Source: Ichthyophthirius multifiliis | Lineage: Eukaryota; Ciliophora; Oligohymenophorea; Hymenostomatida | Assembly: GCF_000220395.1 (NCBI RefSeq) | Contig: NW_004087533.1 | Span: 1-49,674 of the forward strand | Reading direction: 5' to 3' | DNA length: 49,674 bases | Shown: positions 37,188 to 49,651 of the stretch, one piece after another | Position numbering within the stretch: the first letter of the stretch is position 1 | How the letters are laid out: each line of letters begins with the position of its first letter | The notes under the pieces: generated by a model | What the model saw: only the letters and a program-made list of their open reading frames with translations | What the model was told of the DNA's origin: nothing | Databases searched by the model: none | Position numbers and translations under genes: made by a program

Positions 37188-39218
37188 TCATTTAATGTTC
37201 TTTTAAAGTTAAACGTTCTCCTATTTAATTTCTTCTATGTCCTATTATAATTTTTCTATACTTTTATCATAGTGTTTTTGACTTAAATATGCAATTTTTC
37301 CTTCTATATTTCTAGTTTCTATTTTTTTAGCACCTATATCTCTTAAATTATTAATAGTTTTGTCCATAATAGCCCTATATTCTTGATAAATCTTGAATAT
37401 TTATTTACTTAAAGACTCATTTTTTTTGGAGTTATTATTATATAAATTCTCGAATTCTGTACCATGTCTATGTAATACATTTTACTAATATTATATGGCA
37501 TCCTCGATTTATTTTACATCTTTTACAATGCTTTCCATTTCATCTTTTTATTTGTCATAGTTTTTTTTAATTTCAGTAATTTTTTTAACATATTATTGCC
37601 TATTTCCACTTTAAGGCATTCTTTTGAAATCCTCAACTAGTTTTTCTTTTTTTTCGTAATTATTCTTTATATCGGCAATCAATTCACTATATTCTTAGTC
37701 TATTCTTTTTCCTTTGTCTTTTATCAACTCGATTTTTTCTTTTTTTATTTCTAACTAAAAAAAAGGATGTGATAAAAATATGTATATATATAATTATATA
37801 TAATTGCTTTTATATATTAATATATGTTTTTTCATTTACCTCGTTTTTTATTTCGTCTAATTAAGTTATCTGCTTTGCTTAATATTCTTAGAATTCTTCT
37901 TCCATTTGTTAAATCTCCTCTTCTATTTCTTTTGTTTCTTTTGCTAATTCGGAGTTGTCTTTCGATTTTAATTCTTTTATTAATAAGTCCATTTTTTATA
38001 TTTCTTTTTATATTGTAATGTTTTTTTATTTAAGGATATCTCCTTATTCATTATTTGATTAAATATTATTTTCCATTTTTTATTTTTTTTAGTTATATTT
38101 TTCTAATTTACTTTTTATTTTTGTTGGTTTTATATAAAATAATTCTATTTTTACTTATTTTTATCATCTAATTAAGTCATTAGATATTATATTTCTTCCT
38201 CATGTTTTTTTTTCAATGATTAGATTTCAAGTTCCACATTTTTCGATTGTAAAAAACCATCATTTGATTATTTTTTATCTTCTATTTCTTATTATATAAG
38301 AATTTCTTTATTAAAAACTGTCTTTTCTTCTTCAAGTGCTTCCAAAGGAACTATTTTTTCGATTTCATTTCCATATTGGTCTTAAATGAGAACTTTTTGG
38401 AAAGTTTCGTCGTCTTTTTAGTTTTCTTAGATTAATTATTTTGCTATTTTATTTACTTTTTTATTATTAACGTATTCTTTAGCAACTTATTATTTTAATA
38501 AATTTAATTAAAAAAGATGTTTTTCATAATTATTTCGGATATATTCATCTCCATAATAATTTTCTTTTATAAACGATTCCATATTCTTTTATTACTGCTC
38601 TTATTCAATTATATTAACTAAACATGCATATAAATTACTTCTTTAGATATTTCCACAAATAATAAGTTTCTTTTTTAAAGAATCTTTATCTATAAGCAAT
38701 ATTTCCTATTCATAACATCTAAATGAGTTAAATTTATTATTTGATAAATATGGATGAATCCAGTCTTTTTTTACCCATTTTCTGAGTATATTTTTCCTTT
38801 TCTAATCTTTTAAAAAATTCACTTTATCCTAAAAACTATCGAATGATTAGACACCTAATCTAGCTACATTTATATTTAAATTTTCTCCAGCTTCTTCATG
38901 CATTGATAGTTTTTAGAGAATTGCTAATAATATCTTCCTTATATCATCTTTTTGAGGAGATAAAAGGGAATTTATGTCAATTCTTAGATTATATAAGTTC
39001 TTCATTTCTTCGAATATCTTGGAAGATTAACGGAACTTTTGTTAGCCTTTCATTGATTGTAAAGTAACTGATGATCCCATATATTCGAGAAATTAAAAAC
39101 ATATTAAACGTAATATGTCACCATCTATATCTTGGAGGTATTTTATTTATTTTCCTTAAAGGTCGAAACCAAATTATTGTAAACTACCTATTAATAGTTG
39201 GTCAGTGTCTTGTTCCAT
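37188..39218 (-). CDS. CCDC22: CCDC22 homologue (Commander/CCC complex subunit)
   Basis: CCDC22 pairs with CCDC93 in the CCC/Commander complex, which recycles membrane cargo from endosomes. ATG 39218-39216 opens MEQDTDQLLIGSLQQFGFDL, aligned with MEEADRILIHSLRQAG of animal CCDC22. The calponin-homology-like head continues DIDGDILRLICFQFLEYM and ends with INSLLSPQKDDIRKILLAIL (compare NFLYPSEPDLRDLLLFL). The middle is coiled coil. The C-terminus has VKKITEIKKNYDKQKDEMES (compare RILEIVGNIRKQKEEITK), then the LVFKDAKKD-equivalent region and DIEEIKQENVQLQKN before TGA 37190-37188 (compare REDYRALRQENAGL). One intron, 37755-37839, and one homopolymer slip near 38070-38090 balance the frame. The whole length aligns end to end, so orthology is likely. 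Confidence 0.85.
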
Positions 39219-40206
39219 TTTTTTGTTTTTGTTTTTGTTTTGTTTTTTATATATTTTTGAGGGGATTTTTTTTATATTATTTTAAATTGTTTTAAAATAA
39301 AATATATTATTAGTATAATAGTATTTTATGTTATTTTATTTTATAAAATTTTTTATTTTATTTTTATAAAAAAAATAACTTTTCTTATAGAATCGTTATA
39401 AAGTTCGATAGTTATTAACATTTTTATATATATTTTATGGAGTCAAATTTATTATTTTTATAGGATTATATAATTTAGCAATAAAAAATATTTATACTTA
39501 TAAAATTAATTGTTGTTTTGAATTTTTTTTTATTGTTTAAAACAAAACATAATACATTTTTAAAAAATTTAGTCGACAGAAAAAAAAAAACATAAGACAT
39601 TAAAATAAATAAAATATATATATGTATATATTTATATATATATATATATATATTTAAAAAATATTTATGAAATCACATTAATTATTTATTTGAAAAATAT
39701 TAATTTTGAAAATATACAGATAATAAAATCTAAATAATTTATATATTAATTTAATAAAAAAAATAAACTATTTAATTTAGTCAAATATTTGAATAAAATT
39801 TTTAATTGATTATAATTATTGATATTTTATAGAAGATTATGCTTTATAATAAAAAATAAACTATAACAACTATAACTAATGTGCAATAAAAAATTTATAA
39901 AAAGAAATATAACTAAATTTAATTTTTAGATTACTTATTTAAATAAACAGATTTATTTATTTTGTGTATTTTTTTTAAAAAAAGTAATTAACATTTTTTA
40001 TATAAAAAATCTAATATATTATAAATATTTAAATATACAAATAGAAAAAAATTAAATACACATCAAAAAATGATATTAAATATAAAAATAAAATATTACA
40101 AAAAAAAAGTTAAAAATAAAATATTTAAAAAAAAAATTATTTATAAATAAATATATAATTTAATAAATTAAAATTAAGTTAATATATATATTTATATATT
40201 TTTATT

Positions 40207-40243
<37 letters not shown>

Positions 40244-40418
40244 TATAATTTAATAAAAATATTTATATATTAATTTATTTAATATTATAAATATATTTTT
40301 ATTTAAATATGCATATCTTTTTTTAAATAATTTCTTATTTAATTAAAATTAATATCCCAACATATAAAAAAAAATATTAATAATTTCAATTAATATACTT
40401 TTTTATTTAAAATATAAT
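39219..40418. other. AT-rich non-coding stretch
   Basis: About 1.2 kb between the CCDC22 start and the meckelin stop (same strand). It includes T-rich sequence just upstream of CCDC22 (39220-39300), and (TA)n runs near 39615-39655 and 40210-40240. I see no gene in any frame. Confidence 0.7.
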
Positions 40419-42112
40419 TCAAATTAGAAACCTTTCATCAACCATAGTTTTTTCTGATATATTTCTTTTTCCAAAATAATCCCTTATAAAGCTAAAGAAT
40501 TTACTAAATACATAAGTTATAAAAATAGCTTGTAGTGTACTTTTAGTTAGATAATCATAAAAAAGATAAGTAATCATTTCAAATAGTAATATATTCCATT
40601 CATTTCCACAATAAAAAATACTTTTATATTCCATATCTGGATCTTTATAAAAAAAAGGTAATCCTTATTAAATTCCATCTGTTGGAGGCATTTTCAGTAA
40701 TCTTTAAGAAATTCCTTTAATTAAAACATGATTATTGTGATGAATTTCCATTTCTTTGATATATGTTTTCAATACATTAGTAATATGGTCTTTAAATTGA
40801 TATTTTTCCATTTCTATTATCATTTCTCGGCTTACTGTTTTTCCTAATATCTTCTAATCTGTATTATATTTAGCCCTAACTAAATCGAATTAAACTTTAT
40901 ATTCTTAATTATATTCAAAACGCAAGTCTACAGGAAGAAAAGTCTCGAATGTCTATAGATTATCTCCCTTTATTAATCCTCTGGAATTAGAGCTTTTAGC
41001 TTCTCGGTCTAAAGATTATTTAAGCCAATTACTGTTTCCTTCCGAACAGCCTGAAGCTGATTTTCCGTGTAAATAATAGCCGTGGAGCTACTCGTCCATT
41101 ATAAAAATAGATATATTAGCAACAGAACATAAATCTGTAAAATTCTAAATTTAAGTCGGGACCCATATAATTATCATTCTTCGGAAAATTATTTATATTA
41201 TACCTGTTAATAAATATACTATACATGATATAAAATATCTCAATACAGGATTTTTCTCAGATACATCAACATCAACTATCTATAAATTAGGTTAAGAATG
41301 TTAAAGATTTATCCAGTCTAGGCCAGTGAGGAAAAAACCTACCCAAAATAAGCTCCATTCAAGTGAAACAGTTCTATAAATCTATATTTTTATATATATA
41401 TATATATTACATGATTAAAAAATATTATAATATATATATATATATATATATTTATTTATATATTTATATATTTTTTAATATATTTATTTATATATACAGA
41501 TAATTCATTAAATTCATTAGCTATAAATAATGTTCTCCAAACTGAAATTCCTCTTTTTGTTTCTTCATCTTTATTGTCTTCGTGAAATTATTTTTGATTT
41601 TCCCAATCTATAAAAAGAACATCTACTTATAATTATTTGTAAACAAAAGAAATAAAAGAAACTATTTTAAACGAATACATTATAATCAGAATAATTTCAA
41701 ATGCTTGGTAATTATTGCTATATAATGAAGGTATCAATGTATATACTTATTATTACATTTTAAAAAATATAAACCAATATGCAGTCATAAATAGGAGGAA
41801 ATAATAAGCTGAATCTGCCCATAAATCTACCAACAATATAATTCCGTTTATTAACCATTTAAAAAAATGCTACTCAGGGGAAACTAATCGAGATTAGGGA
41901 TTATGTTTTCCCCATATATAAAACTTTGTTAACCATAATAAACCTACAAATACATTCAAAGTAATAAATATAGCCTTTGCAACAGGCCAGAAACCTTAAG
42001 AATCATGATTATAATAACTCTTTTTATATATTTTAAAAATGAATAAAAAATTAAAAAATAAAAAAGTTTATATTTATTTATTAAAATATATATTATAAAT
42101 ATTGAAACGTAT

Positions 42113-42174
<62 letters not shown>

Positions 42175-43536
42175 TATTTACATTAAATTCAGCATATGCT
42201 TATAAATTACTAATAATTCTTTCATTTTATAATATTTCTACATATTCATAAGATATTGTTATATAAGGAATATATATTTTTTAAACATTAGGCTACATCA
42301 TTACATTAAAATTTATTTATTTTGCATATTTAAAATACTTAAAAAATAATATATACATATAAATTATTTATATATTTACTTTAGGCAAAGCAGCTTTTTA
42401 TTAATATAATCTAGCTTTAACTTTATCTAATTCTGCATCTTTTAAATTTTCATCAATTACAAATCCTGATATATTATCAAAGACTGTAAATCTTGTTACA
42501 TATTATTCAATATTATTATTTCTAGTCTACATTACTTTTACAGGTATTGGAATTAATTCTTTATTAGGCTATTCAATAAAAATTTAATAAAATTTAGTGT
42601 ATTTAGGATTATACATAATTCCTGTAAAATCCACATAGCAACTAAGGGAAAAATCTTGTCCGAATTTTTTAAATTATGCCCCGTCACTTTCTGAACTTGG
42701 ACAAATGAATAATTATTAAGTTAAATCTTGGAAACCTTTTGTTTATGGATCATAATTAAGTATATTTCCTTCAATATCATAAGTTAAAATTTTGTATTTT
42801 ATTTAATTTACAGTTGTTTCATTTACATCAGATTCTCGGAAAGTTAAATTAGCTTCATATTAAACTCCTTGCCAAATATTCTCGATTGTAAGTTTATCTT
42901 AGAAAAGTAAATGAGGGTAATTAGTTTATCTATTCCAACCATTATTTGATCTTTTTATATATATATAATTATTTTTTTATATTTTATTATTAAATTTGAT
43001 AATAATAATACGATGATGTAGGAGCTAATTATTTGAATTTTTAGCAAGGTTATTCATCAAAATTATACCAAGAAAGTACACATAAATTACCTAACACTTA
43101 ACATCCCTTCATGTCTTTATTAGAACATTTATAGATGGCATCTAATAAATAATAGGCAAGTACTTAAGATTTTACATCAGTTATAGGTCCAAAGGGCATA
43201 TCCATAAGATTTACTGTTTGTGGCTAATAAATGTTTGTTGATCCGTCACTACATCTCAAAGATTAAACATTATATTCATTGTCTCTTCCTTAATCGAAAT
43301 TTTTACATACGCAAATATTAATGCCTAAATTGGCCTTAAATTCATATTAATTAATATTTTAATCTATAGGGTTACATCTATGACAATATTTAGTACCGTC
43401 AGGTAAGCTTTTAACTATGCTTTCATTATTGCAAATTACTATAGGGGGATCGGCTTATTAATTAAATGGTATAACATCACCGTTTTCTTATATTTGCTTA
43501 TAAAATTAATTTGTAGAAGGTAAATTCTATATGTAA

Positions 43537-43615
<79 letters not shown>

Positions 43616-43879
43616 TATATATATTATGTTTTTTCTTACAGTTTTGTCATACTTACAGCGATCACCACCTACTAAAGAATAATCGTTTATTCCAGGACAC
43701 TTACAATCGAATGAGACTATCCCTTTTTAAGCTCTGCTTTAACCAGGGCAAGCCTAACATAAGGCATAGAATGGATTAAAGTATTATGTTTCCATTTTAC
43801 ACGAGAAGAAATCTTTAAATTTTTATTGGTTCGATAATATTAATAAAATAAAAATAAATAAAGTAGTCTTTATAATCAT
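40419..43879 (-). CDS. TMEM67: Meckelin (TMEM67), ciliary transition-zone receptor
   Basis: Frizzled-like membrane protein of the ciliary transition zone (MKS module). ATG 43879-43877 begins a signal peptide, MIIKTTLFIFILLIL. The Cys-rich ectodomain follows with ALCQACPGQSRAQKGIVSFD, CKCPGINDYSLVGGDRCKY and GCQVLGNLCVLSWYDEQPC, the last matching the LANLCVLNLYD signature. Then come the beta-rich region and several TM helices (GFWPVAKAIFITLNVFVGLL). The most diagnostic part is the C-terminus: DLCSVANISIFIMDEQLHGY then YLHGKSASG (compare DLCSMSNISVFLL...GYYIHGRSVHG), and IFYCGNEWNILLFEMITY to EKTMVDERFLI before TGA 40421-40419 (compare SKTLVDQRFLI). Introns lie near 43530-43637, 42955-42995, 42330-42385, 42030-42182 and 41382-41502; most are (TA)n-rich. 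It looks complete. Confidence 0.95.
43540..43612 (-). repeat. (TA)n microsatellite in meckelin intron
   Basis: About 36 nearly perfect TA units fill most of the first intron of the meckelin gene. It is the longest uninterrupted TA tract in the window outside the assembly gap. Confidence 0.95.
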
Positions 43880-44623
43880 TTTATTTTTTTATTTATTTTA
43901 TATATATAAATAAAATTAAAAGTTTTCCTTTTTTTATAAAAAAAATATATAAATATTTTAATAAATAAATGATTTTTAAATTTTTAAATTTTATATTTTA
44001 ATATAAAAATTTATATATTATTAACATATATGATTGTTATTTGAAAATACAAAATATTATTAAATATATATTAAGTTTAAAAATATAGCAAAATATAAAT
44101 ATTATAAAAAGATATAAAAATATGATAAAATAATATATTATATATATATTTATATATTTATGTTATATATTATTATAAATATAACTTTTATTTATATTTT
44201 AAAATATATTTTTTTACATAATTTCTTTATAATTTTATTAAAAATTACAATATGATAAATTATTTAGTAATTAATATTTTAATTATATGTTTAAATTAAA
44301 TTACAATATATATAATTTTACTAATAATTCCCATATTATTGTATATATATATATATTTAATATTTTTATTTATTAAAAAATATACGTTAAAAAAATAGAA
44401 ATGTCAATCAAGAATAGTAATTAATATTAATTATATTTAAATTAAATATAAAATATAAGATTATTAAAATAATCCTATTTTTAGCATTATTATTAATATA
44501 TCAGGATAAAAACATACATTGTTTGTATATAAATATGATACTCCTTTATAAATAGCATACCGTTTTTGTATATAAAATAAATGGGATATATGTTGTGTGT
44601 AAAATATATCTGATTAAATATAA
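43880..44623. other. AT-rich divergent intergenic region
   Basis: Spacer between meckelin (-) and the EF-hand gene (+), holding both 5' flanks. The part at 44470-44620 is slightly less AT-rich, with a repeated TTTGTATATAAA-like element near 44523 and 44565, but I cannot assign a function. Confidence 0.6.
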
Positions 44624-46030
44624 ATGGTATTTAATAATTACTTAAAAAATGATAAATTAGAATAAAATATAAAAAAAAAACTGTAACAAATTTTGCCATA
44701 TTCAATTGATTAATTTTCTATATAATAAAAGTTAGAAAATTTATCTAAAAAAAACTTATCAGGAACCGAGAAAAAAACATTATAAATTATTAAAAATACT
44801 CTTATTTAAAAGGATTTATTAAAAGAATTAAATTAGAAATAAAATCTAGAATAAATATAATAATAAGATGAAAATGGAGGAAAAATATAAGAAATTTAAA
44901 TAGAAAATTAATATTTTAATATTAATAATTCGACATCTAAATATTTTAAAAAAAGTATGTCTTTTACCGAAAATAAATAGAAAAAATAAAATTCGTCATT
45001 TTAATAATAATTTAACATAGAAAACTAAAATTTTAATAGTTTAAATAAAAATATGTCTTTTTAAGATAATAATCATATTTTTTATAATAAAAAATGTTCT
45101 TTTTCATGTGAATAAAAAAAATATACGACAAAAAATAGCCTTTTTTTGGAATAAATTTACACTTTTTTTCCTAAAAAAAACAAATCATCTTTCAGTTAAG
45201 ACTCTCAAAAAAACACAAATTTATATCAAAGAGGCATGGATTATTTGAGCTTCAAATAAATCAAAATCGAAGAGTAAAAAAAGCAAAAAGACTAAAAAAG
45301 TTTAGATATTTGTACCTTTATACCATAGGTAAATTAAAAAATAAATAGACTATTGTTATAGAATAGGGACTAAAATATAAATAAGTTCGAGTAGTTATAT
45401 TAGAATGGGAAAAATATGCAAATTAGGAAATAAATGTTATAAAATTAGGAATAAAATGATAAAAATAAAGATTTCTAGTATCAACCTTATATCAATTAGT
45501 AAAGTAAAATTCTAGTCGCGGAAAAAAATAGGCAAATAAATGAGAAAAACAATTATGAGAACATAAGTAATTATGATAATAAAATAAATAAAAATTTAGA
45601 TTAAATTAAAGTAAAAAATATAAGTATATAGTCAATTGTTAGAAATAATAAAGATAAAAGGAGTTTTTAAAAAATAGAATAATAAAGATAATATTTATTA
45701 GAAAAAAAGAAAAGAAAAGTCTTTTAAGATATATTTTTAAAACTTGATTCGGATAAAGATGGAATAATAAGTGCTGAGAAAATACAAATAAATAATATAA
45801 AAAATTATATATTAAATATAATAGCCCCTATTTTATATAAATTATAATATTTAGATAAAAAATTTACTATGTAGCAATTTTTAAATGAATTATAAGAATT
45901 GTTTGAAAACTTAAATATATCCGAATAAAATAGTTTATTATAAAAAGCTTAAATAAATAATAAATATTTACAAATTAATAAAATATAAAATAGTATTAGT
46001 AAACATAAATTTAATTAGAAATAATAATGA
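44624..46030 (+). CDS. EF-hand protein with CTF-P-N ciliary-type repeats
   Basis: A single intronless frame of 468 residues runs from ATG 44624 to TGA 46028-46030, with no frame slips. The first 200 residues are Ser/Asn/Lys-rich with phrases such as SKYFKKSMSFTENKQ and KNMSFQDNNH. In the middle, RGMDYLSFKQIKIEEQKKQK followed by DICTFIPQVNQKIN, and then FEQLYQNGKNMQIRKQM with FQYQPYIN, form the RGxxW/Lxxxx...CTFxPxIN pattern common in ciliate and other flagellate proteins. The C-terminal ~110 residues hold one good EF-hand loop, LDSDKDGIISAE, with Asp at positions 1, 3 and 5, Gly 6 and Glu 12, so it should bind Ca2+. A degenerate partner hand may follow (YLDKKFTMQQF). A ciliary or basal-body role is likely from this layout but not shown. 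Confidence 0.88.
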
Positions 46031-46703
46031 ATTATTTCTAATAATTTAAAATACTAAATATTATTAAGGTTTATATAAGAAAAAAAAAAATATATTAGAT
46101 AATTAATTAATCAGATATAATAAATTACTTTATAAATAATATAAAAATATATTATATAATTTTTTAAAAAATAATTAATTCTTTTAAGATGATAATTAAA
46201 AAAATAGTAATTATTAAATATATTATATACAACAAATGCAGTTATATATATTTTAAAAATTAAAAGTATAAAAAATTTTTTTATAAAAAATTTATATAGA
46301 TATTTTTAAAAATACAATTATATTTTTATATATATAAATTGTTTTATATTATTTTTATATTTAATTATAATAATATTATTATATATTTTTTATTTTATAT
46401 TGAAAATAAATATATAAAATTAAAAATTTTATTAAAAAACATATAATTTTGTACTTAAAATTAAAATAAAAATGTATAAAAAGAAAATAAAACATATAAT
46501 AAAATAATTTAAAAATAAATAAATATAAATTTAAATATATATAAATAAATTTAAATAAATATATATATTAAAATATTTATATATATATATATATAAATTT
46601 TATTATATTTATATATTATATATCTAAATAAATATATAGATTTATATTCAAATATATATATGTAATTTTTATATATAATTTTTAATTTTTAAATATTGAA
46701 AAT
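46031..46703. other. AT-rich non-coding stretch
   Basis: Convergent gap between the EF-hand gene and the sphingomyelinase-like gene. It contains TA-rich patches near 46540-46640 and no protein-like frame. Confidence 0.65.
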
Positions 46704-47879
46704 TCATTAATTAATATATAATACATCTATAGAAACTCCATAATGATCAGATAATTATGTAAATGGTTATTCTTTTACAAAAAACTTTTCTATTTCAACT
46801 GATTAATAATCAACTTATAATATTTCTTCTTGTACTTATTTTTCTTAATCATCTGATTAATTATTTTCTTTAAAATGAATTATATAATCTAAACATTGTC
46901 CTGCAAAAAGATCACTTGATATAGTTAATACAGTCTCCATAGGTTATTTACTTCCATTTTCATCTACATAATAATCTCCGTATGTAATTGGTATTTCCTA
47001 TCCATATTTTTTTTTCACACAATCGTATATAATATTTTTGTTGAAATTAGAAAGCAAAATCTTCAATATATCATATTCACTAAATGATTTTTCTTATTAT
47101 AAAGATATAAAATGTCTCTTTTTTTGTTATTTTTGTTTATTTATATTAATTTTAAAAAATATACTTATAATTCTTTATTTTAATATAGATATTTTAAAGG
47201 GTGTTTATTATGATTTGCATCTATATTAAAATCACCTAATATTATTGTCAATTCATTTTAGTTTTTTTTGTGTTTTTTTAACATTTTTATAATAAACTTT
47301 TACATAACTTTTAATTAGTCTATTTTTGTTATAACTGTTGCTTCCTATATATTTATTTATTATTTTTAATATAAATTTTAATAACTATTTCTTTTTCAGG
47401 TCCATCTATATACGAAGCTTATAAATGTGTATTAAATAAATGCATATATGTATTTCCTATTTATATTTTGTTATAAAGTACCCCTTTTTATGATAAATTA
47501 TCTGATAAAACTCCATATTTAAAAGGTTTATATTCGGTTTAAATAATAGGATACCTAGAAATAGTTAAAAGACCTCCTTCTACTAGATAAGAGCTGAAAA
47601 ATGAAGGGGATTAAGAACAAGAATAGTAAAGAAAACCTTGTTACTTTGCACCTTAAATTATTTTATGTTTGCGTTAATTTAAAAAACCAAATACTTCTTA
47701 GAAACAGACAATATCGAAATTTTATAAAGAATTTATTATTTATTCAGTACGTTCGTTTTTGTAATCATCTAAATTGTTTTTTATTAAAGGAGGACGCAAA
47801 AATACATTATATGTTAATAATTTAATTTTTTTTGTTAATTTTCTATTTAAAGCTCTAGTTTATTTTAATTTTAAAGCAT
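46704..47879 (-). CDS. Neutral-sphingomyelinase-like phosphodiesterase (EEP superfamily)
   Basis: Mg2+-dependent enzyme of the DNase-I-like fold; closest in motif to neutral sphingomyelinases, which cleave sphingomyelin to ceramide and phosphocholine. ATG 47879-47877. Motifs in order: KLLTYNVFLRPPLIKNN (Asn of the active site), FDIVCFQEVFGF (metal-binding Glu), VEGGLLTISRYPII, NTYMHLFNTHLQASYIDG, LTIILGDFNIDANHN (catalytic Asp and Asn), CLDYIIHF, and QLSDHYGVSIDVLY with the catalytic Asp-His pair. All expected active-site residues are present. Introns lie at about 47358-47398 and 47080-47170. TGA is 46706-46704. No transmembrane helix is seen, unlike mammalian nSMase2/nSMase1, so it may be soluble or secreted; no convincing signal peptide is visible either. 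Confidence 0.88.
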
Positions 47880-48600
47880 TTTTTTAATTTTGAGCTTTTT
47901 ATAATAAAAATAAAATAAGTTAATTTATATTTTTTTTTTATTTAATTTTATATTGAAAACAAAATAAGTATTTAAATATAAAATATAAAAAATATAATTA
48001 TATTATATATTATATATTAGTTTTAATATAAGAGTATGAATTTGTTTTAATTTGATTTAATTTAAAGAATAATGAAGAAGAATATTAATAATATAAATTA
48101 TACATTTCTAAAATTTTAATATTAATTGTTATATATTAATATATTAAATAAAAAATCAATTTATCTTTAATATTTATTTAATATTAAAAACTTATTTTTT
48201 TTCATTATTTAATATTTAATCAATGTCTTTTTAATTACTTATAGTTTATCTTAGTAATTATTATTAATTAATTGATTAACAATTATTATTTTTTTTATTT
48301 TCATTTTTTAAATAAATATAATCACTCTTTCTCATTTATTTTTTCTATTCAAAAAAGTTAGTACTATAAAATTAATTAAAAGTAGTAAATCTCGTATTTC
48401 TTTTAAAATATAATTTTCAAAATTTTATATAATTTTTTTTTTAAAAAAAAATTATAATTATATAAATGAAAATTACTATATAAACATATATATATTTTTA
48501 TTGATTTATACATATATATATATTTATATAATTATATATAATTATATATATTTATTTATATTATTATATTTATATATTATATCTTTTTTTTAATTTTTAT
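47880..48600. other. AT-rich non-coding stretch
   Basis: Sits upstream of the sphingomyelinase-like gene and downstream of the TLDc gene. The sequence is A/T-rich throughout with TA runs near 48490-48570. The 3' end of the TLDc gene may reach into its right edge. Confidence 0.5.
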
Positions 48601-49618
48601 TTTATTTTTTATTTTAATTTACCTTGTAAAAGAATTAAAATTATAAAAATTTAAAGATTATTTATGACTATCTGTTTCTGAAAAAATATATTACCTTTTA
48701 ATATATATATTTGTAATAATATTTATTTTTTTAATATATTAATTTACCATTATTTTTATTATATGAATTATTAATATTTCTATTATATTTAATTATATGT
48801 ATATTTTGGTATTTATTACTATATTGCCCATGCTTCTAAATTTATTAACTATTTTTTTATATATATTTATTTTTTTTGTTTAAAAAAAAAATGATACAAT
48901 TAAATTTTATTTTTATTCTAGTTATTCTTCATAATAATCATCTTTTGTTTAAATATAAGATTTCTAATTCATTTTATAATCTATCCATATTCTAAATTTT
49001 TAGTTATTTTCTTGAAATCCAAATCCTAGTCCATTTTCATTTAAAAAAGCCCATTTTTTATCATTTTTATTATTTAAAGATTTCATTTATATAAAATTAG
49101 GATAAATTTGATATAATTAACATTAGTTCGAACCTTAAAATTATATTTCATCAGTCCATTTTTCATTATTATACGCTCCATATATATATTAAGTACTTTA
49201 GTTTTCCTCATTTGGATCTAGAAAATTAAATAATAATAATGAAGGCCCTTATAATTCTAATATTTTTAATTATAAATATATATTTAATTTAATATTTTAT
49301 TGTACATAAAAGTTTCTCCTTTAAAATTTAAAAATTTAAGCCTAATTCTCCAGAAGTAAATATTTGATTAAAAAAAGTTGTTTTTTAAATTAAAATTTAA
49401 TTTGATAAAGATAATGGTAATAAATAATTTATATTTAATAATAAGGATTTTTTTATAATAAAGGAAATTAATATATCATAGGCATACCTAGAAATTTATA
49501 TTCATAATAATTTTTTAATATATCGTTTAAAATTTTATATTTTTCTTAAAAAAATGTAATAATATCTTCCCATGTGTTTATATTTAAATAATCTTTATTT
49601 TAAAAATTTAATTTATTT

Positions 49619-49651
<33 letters not shown>

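Noticed and set aside
43537-43779. Open frame starting with a Tyr-Ile repeat
   Set aside because: It begins in a (TA)n intron and runs antisense through the first exon of meckelin.
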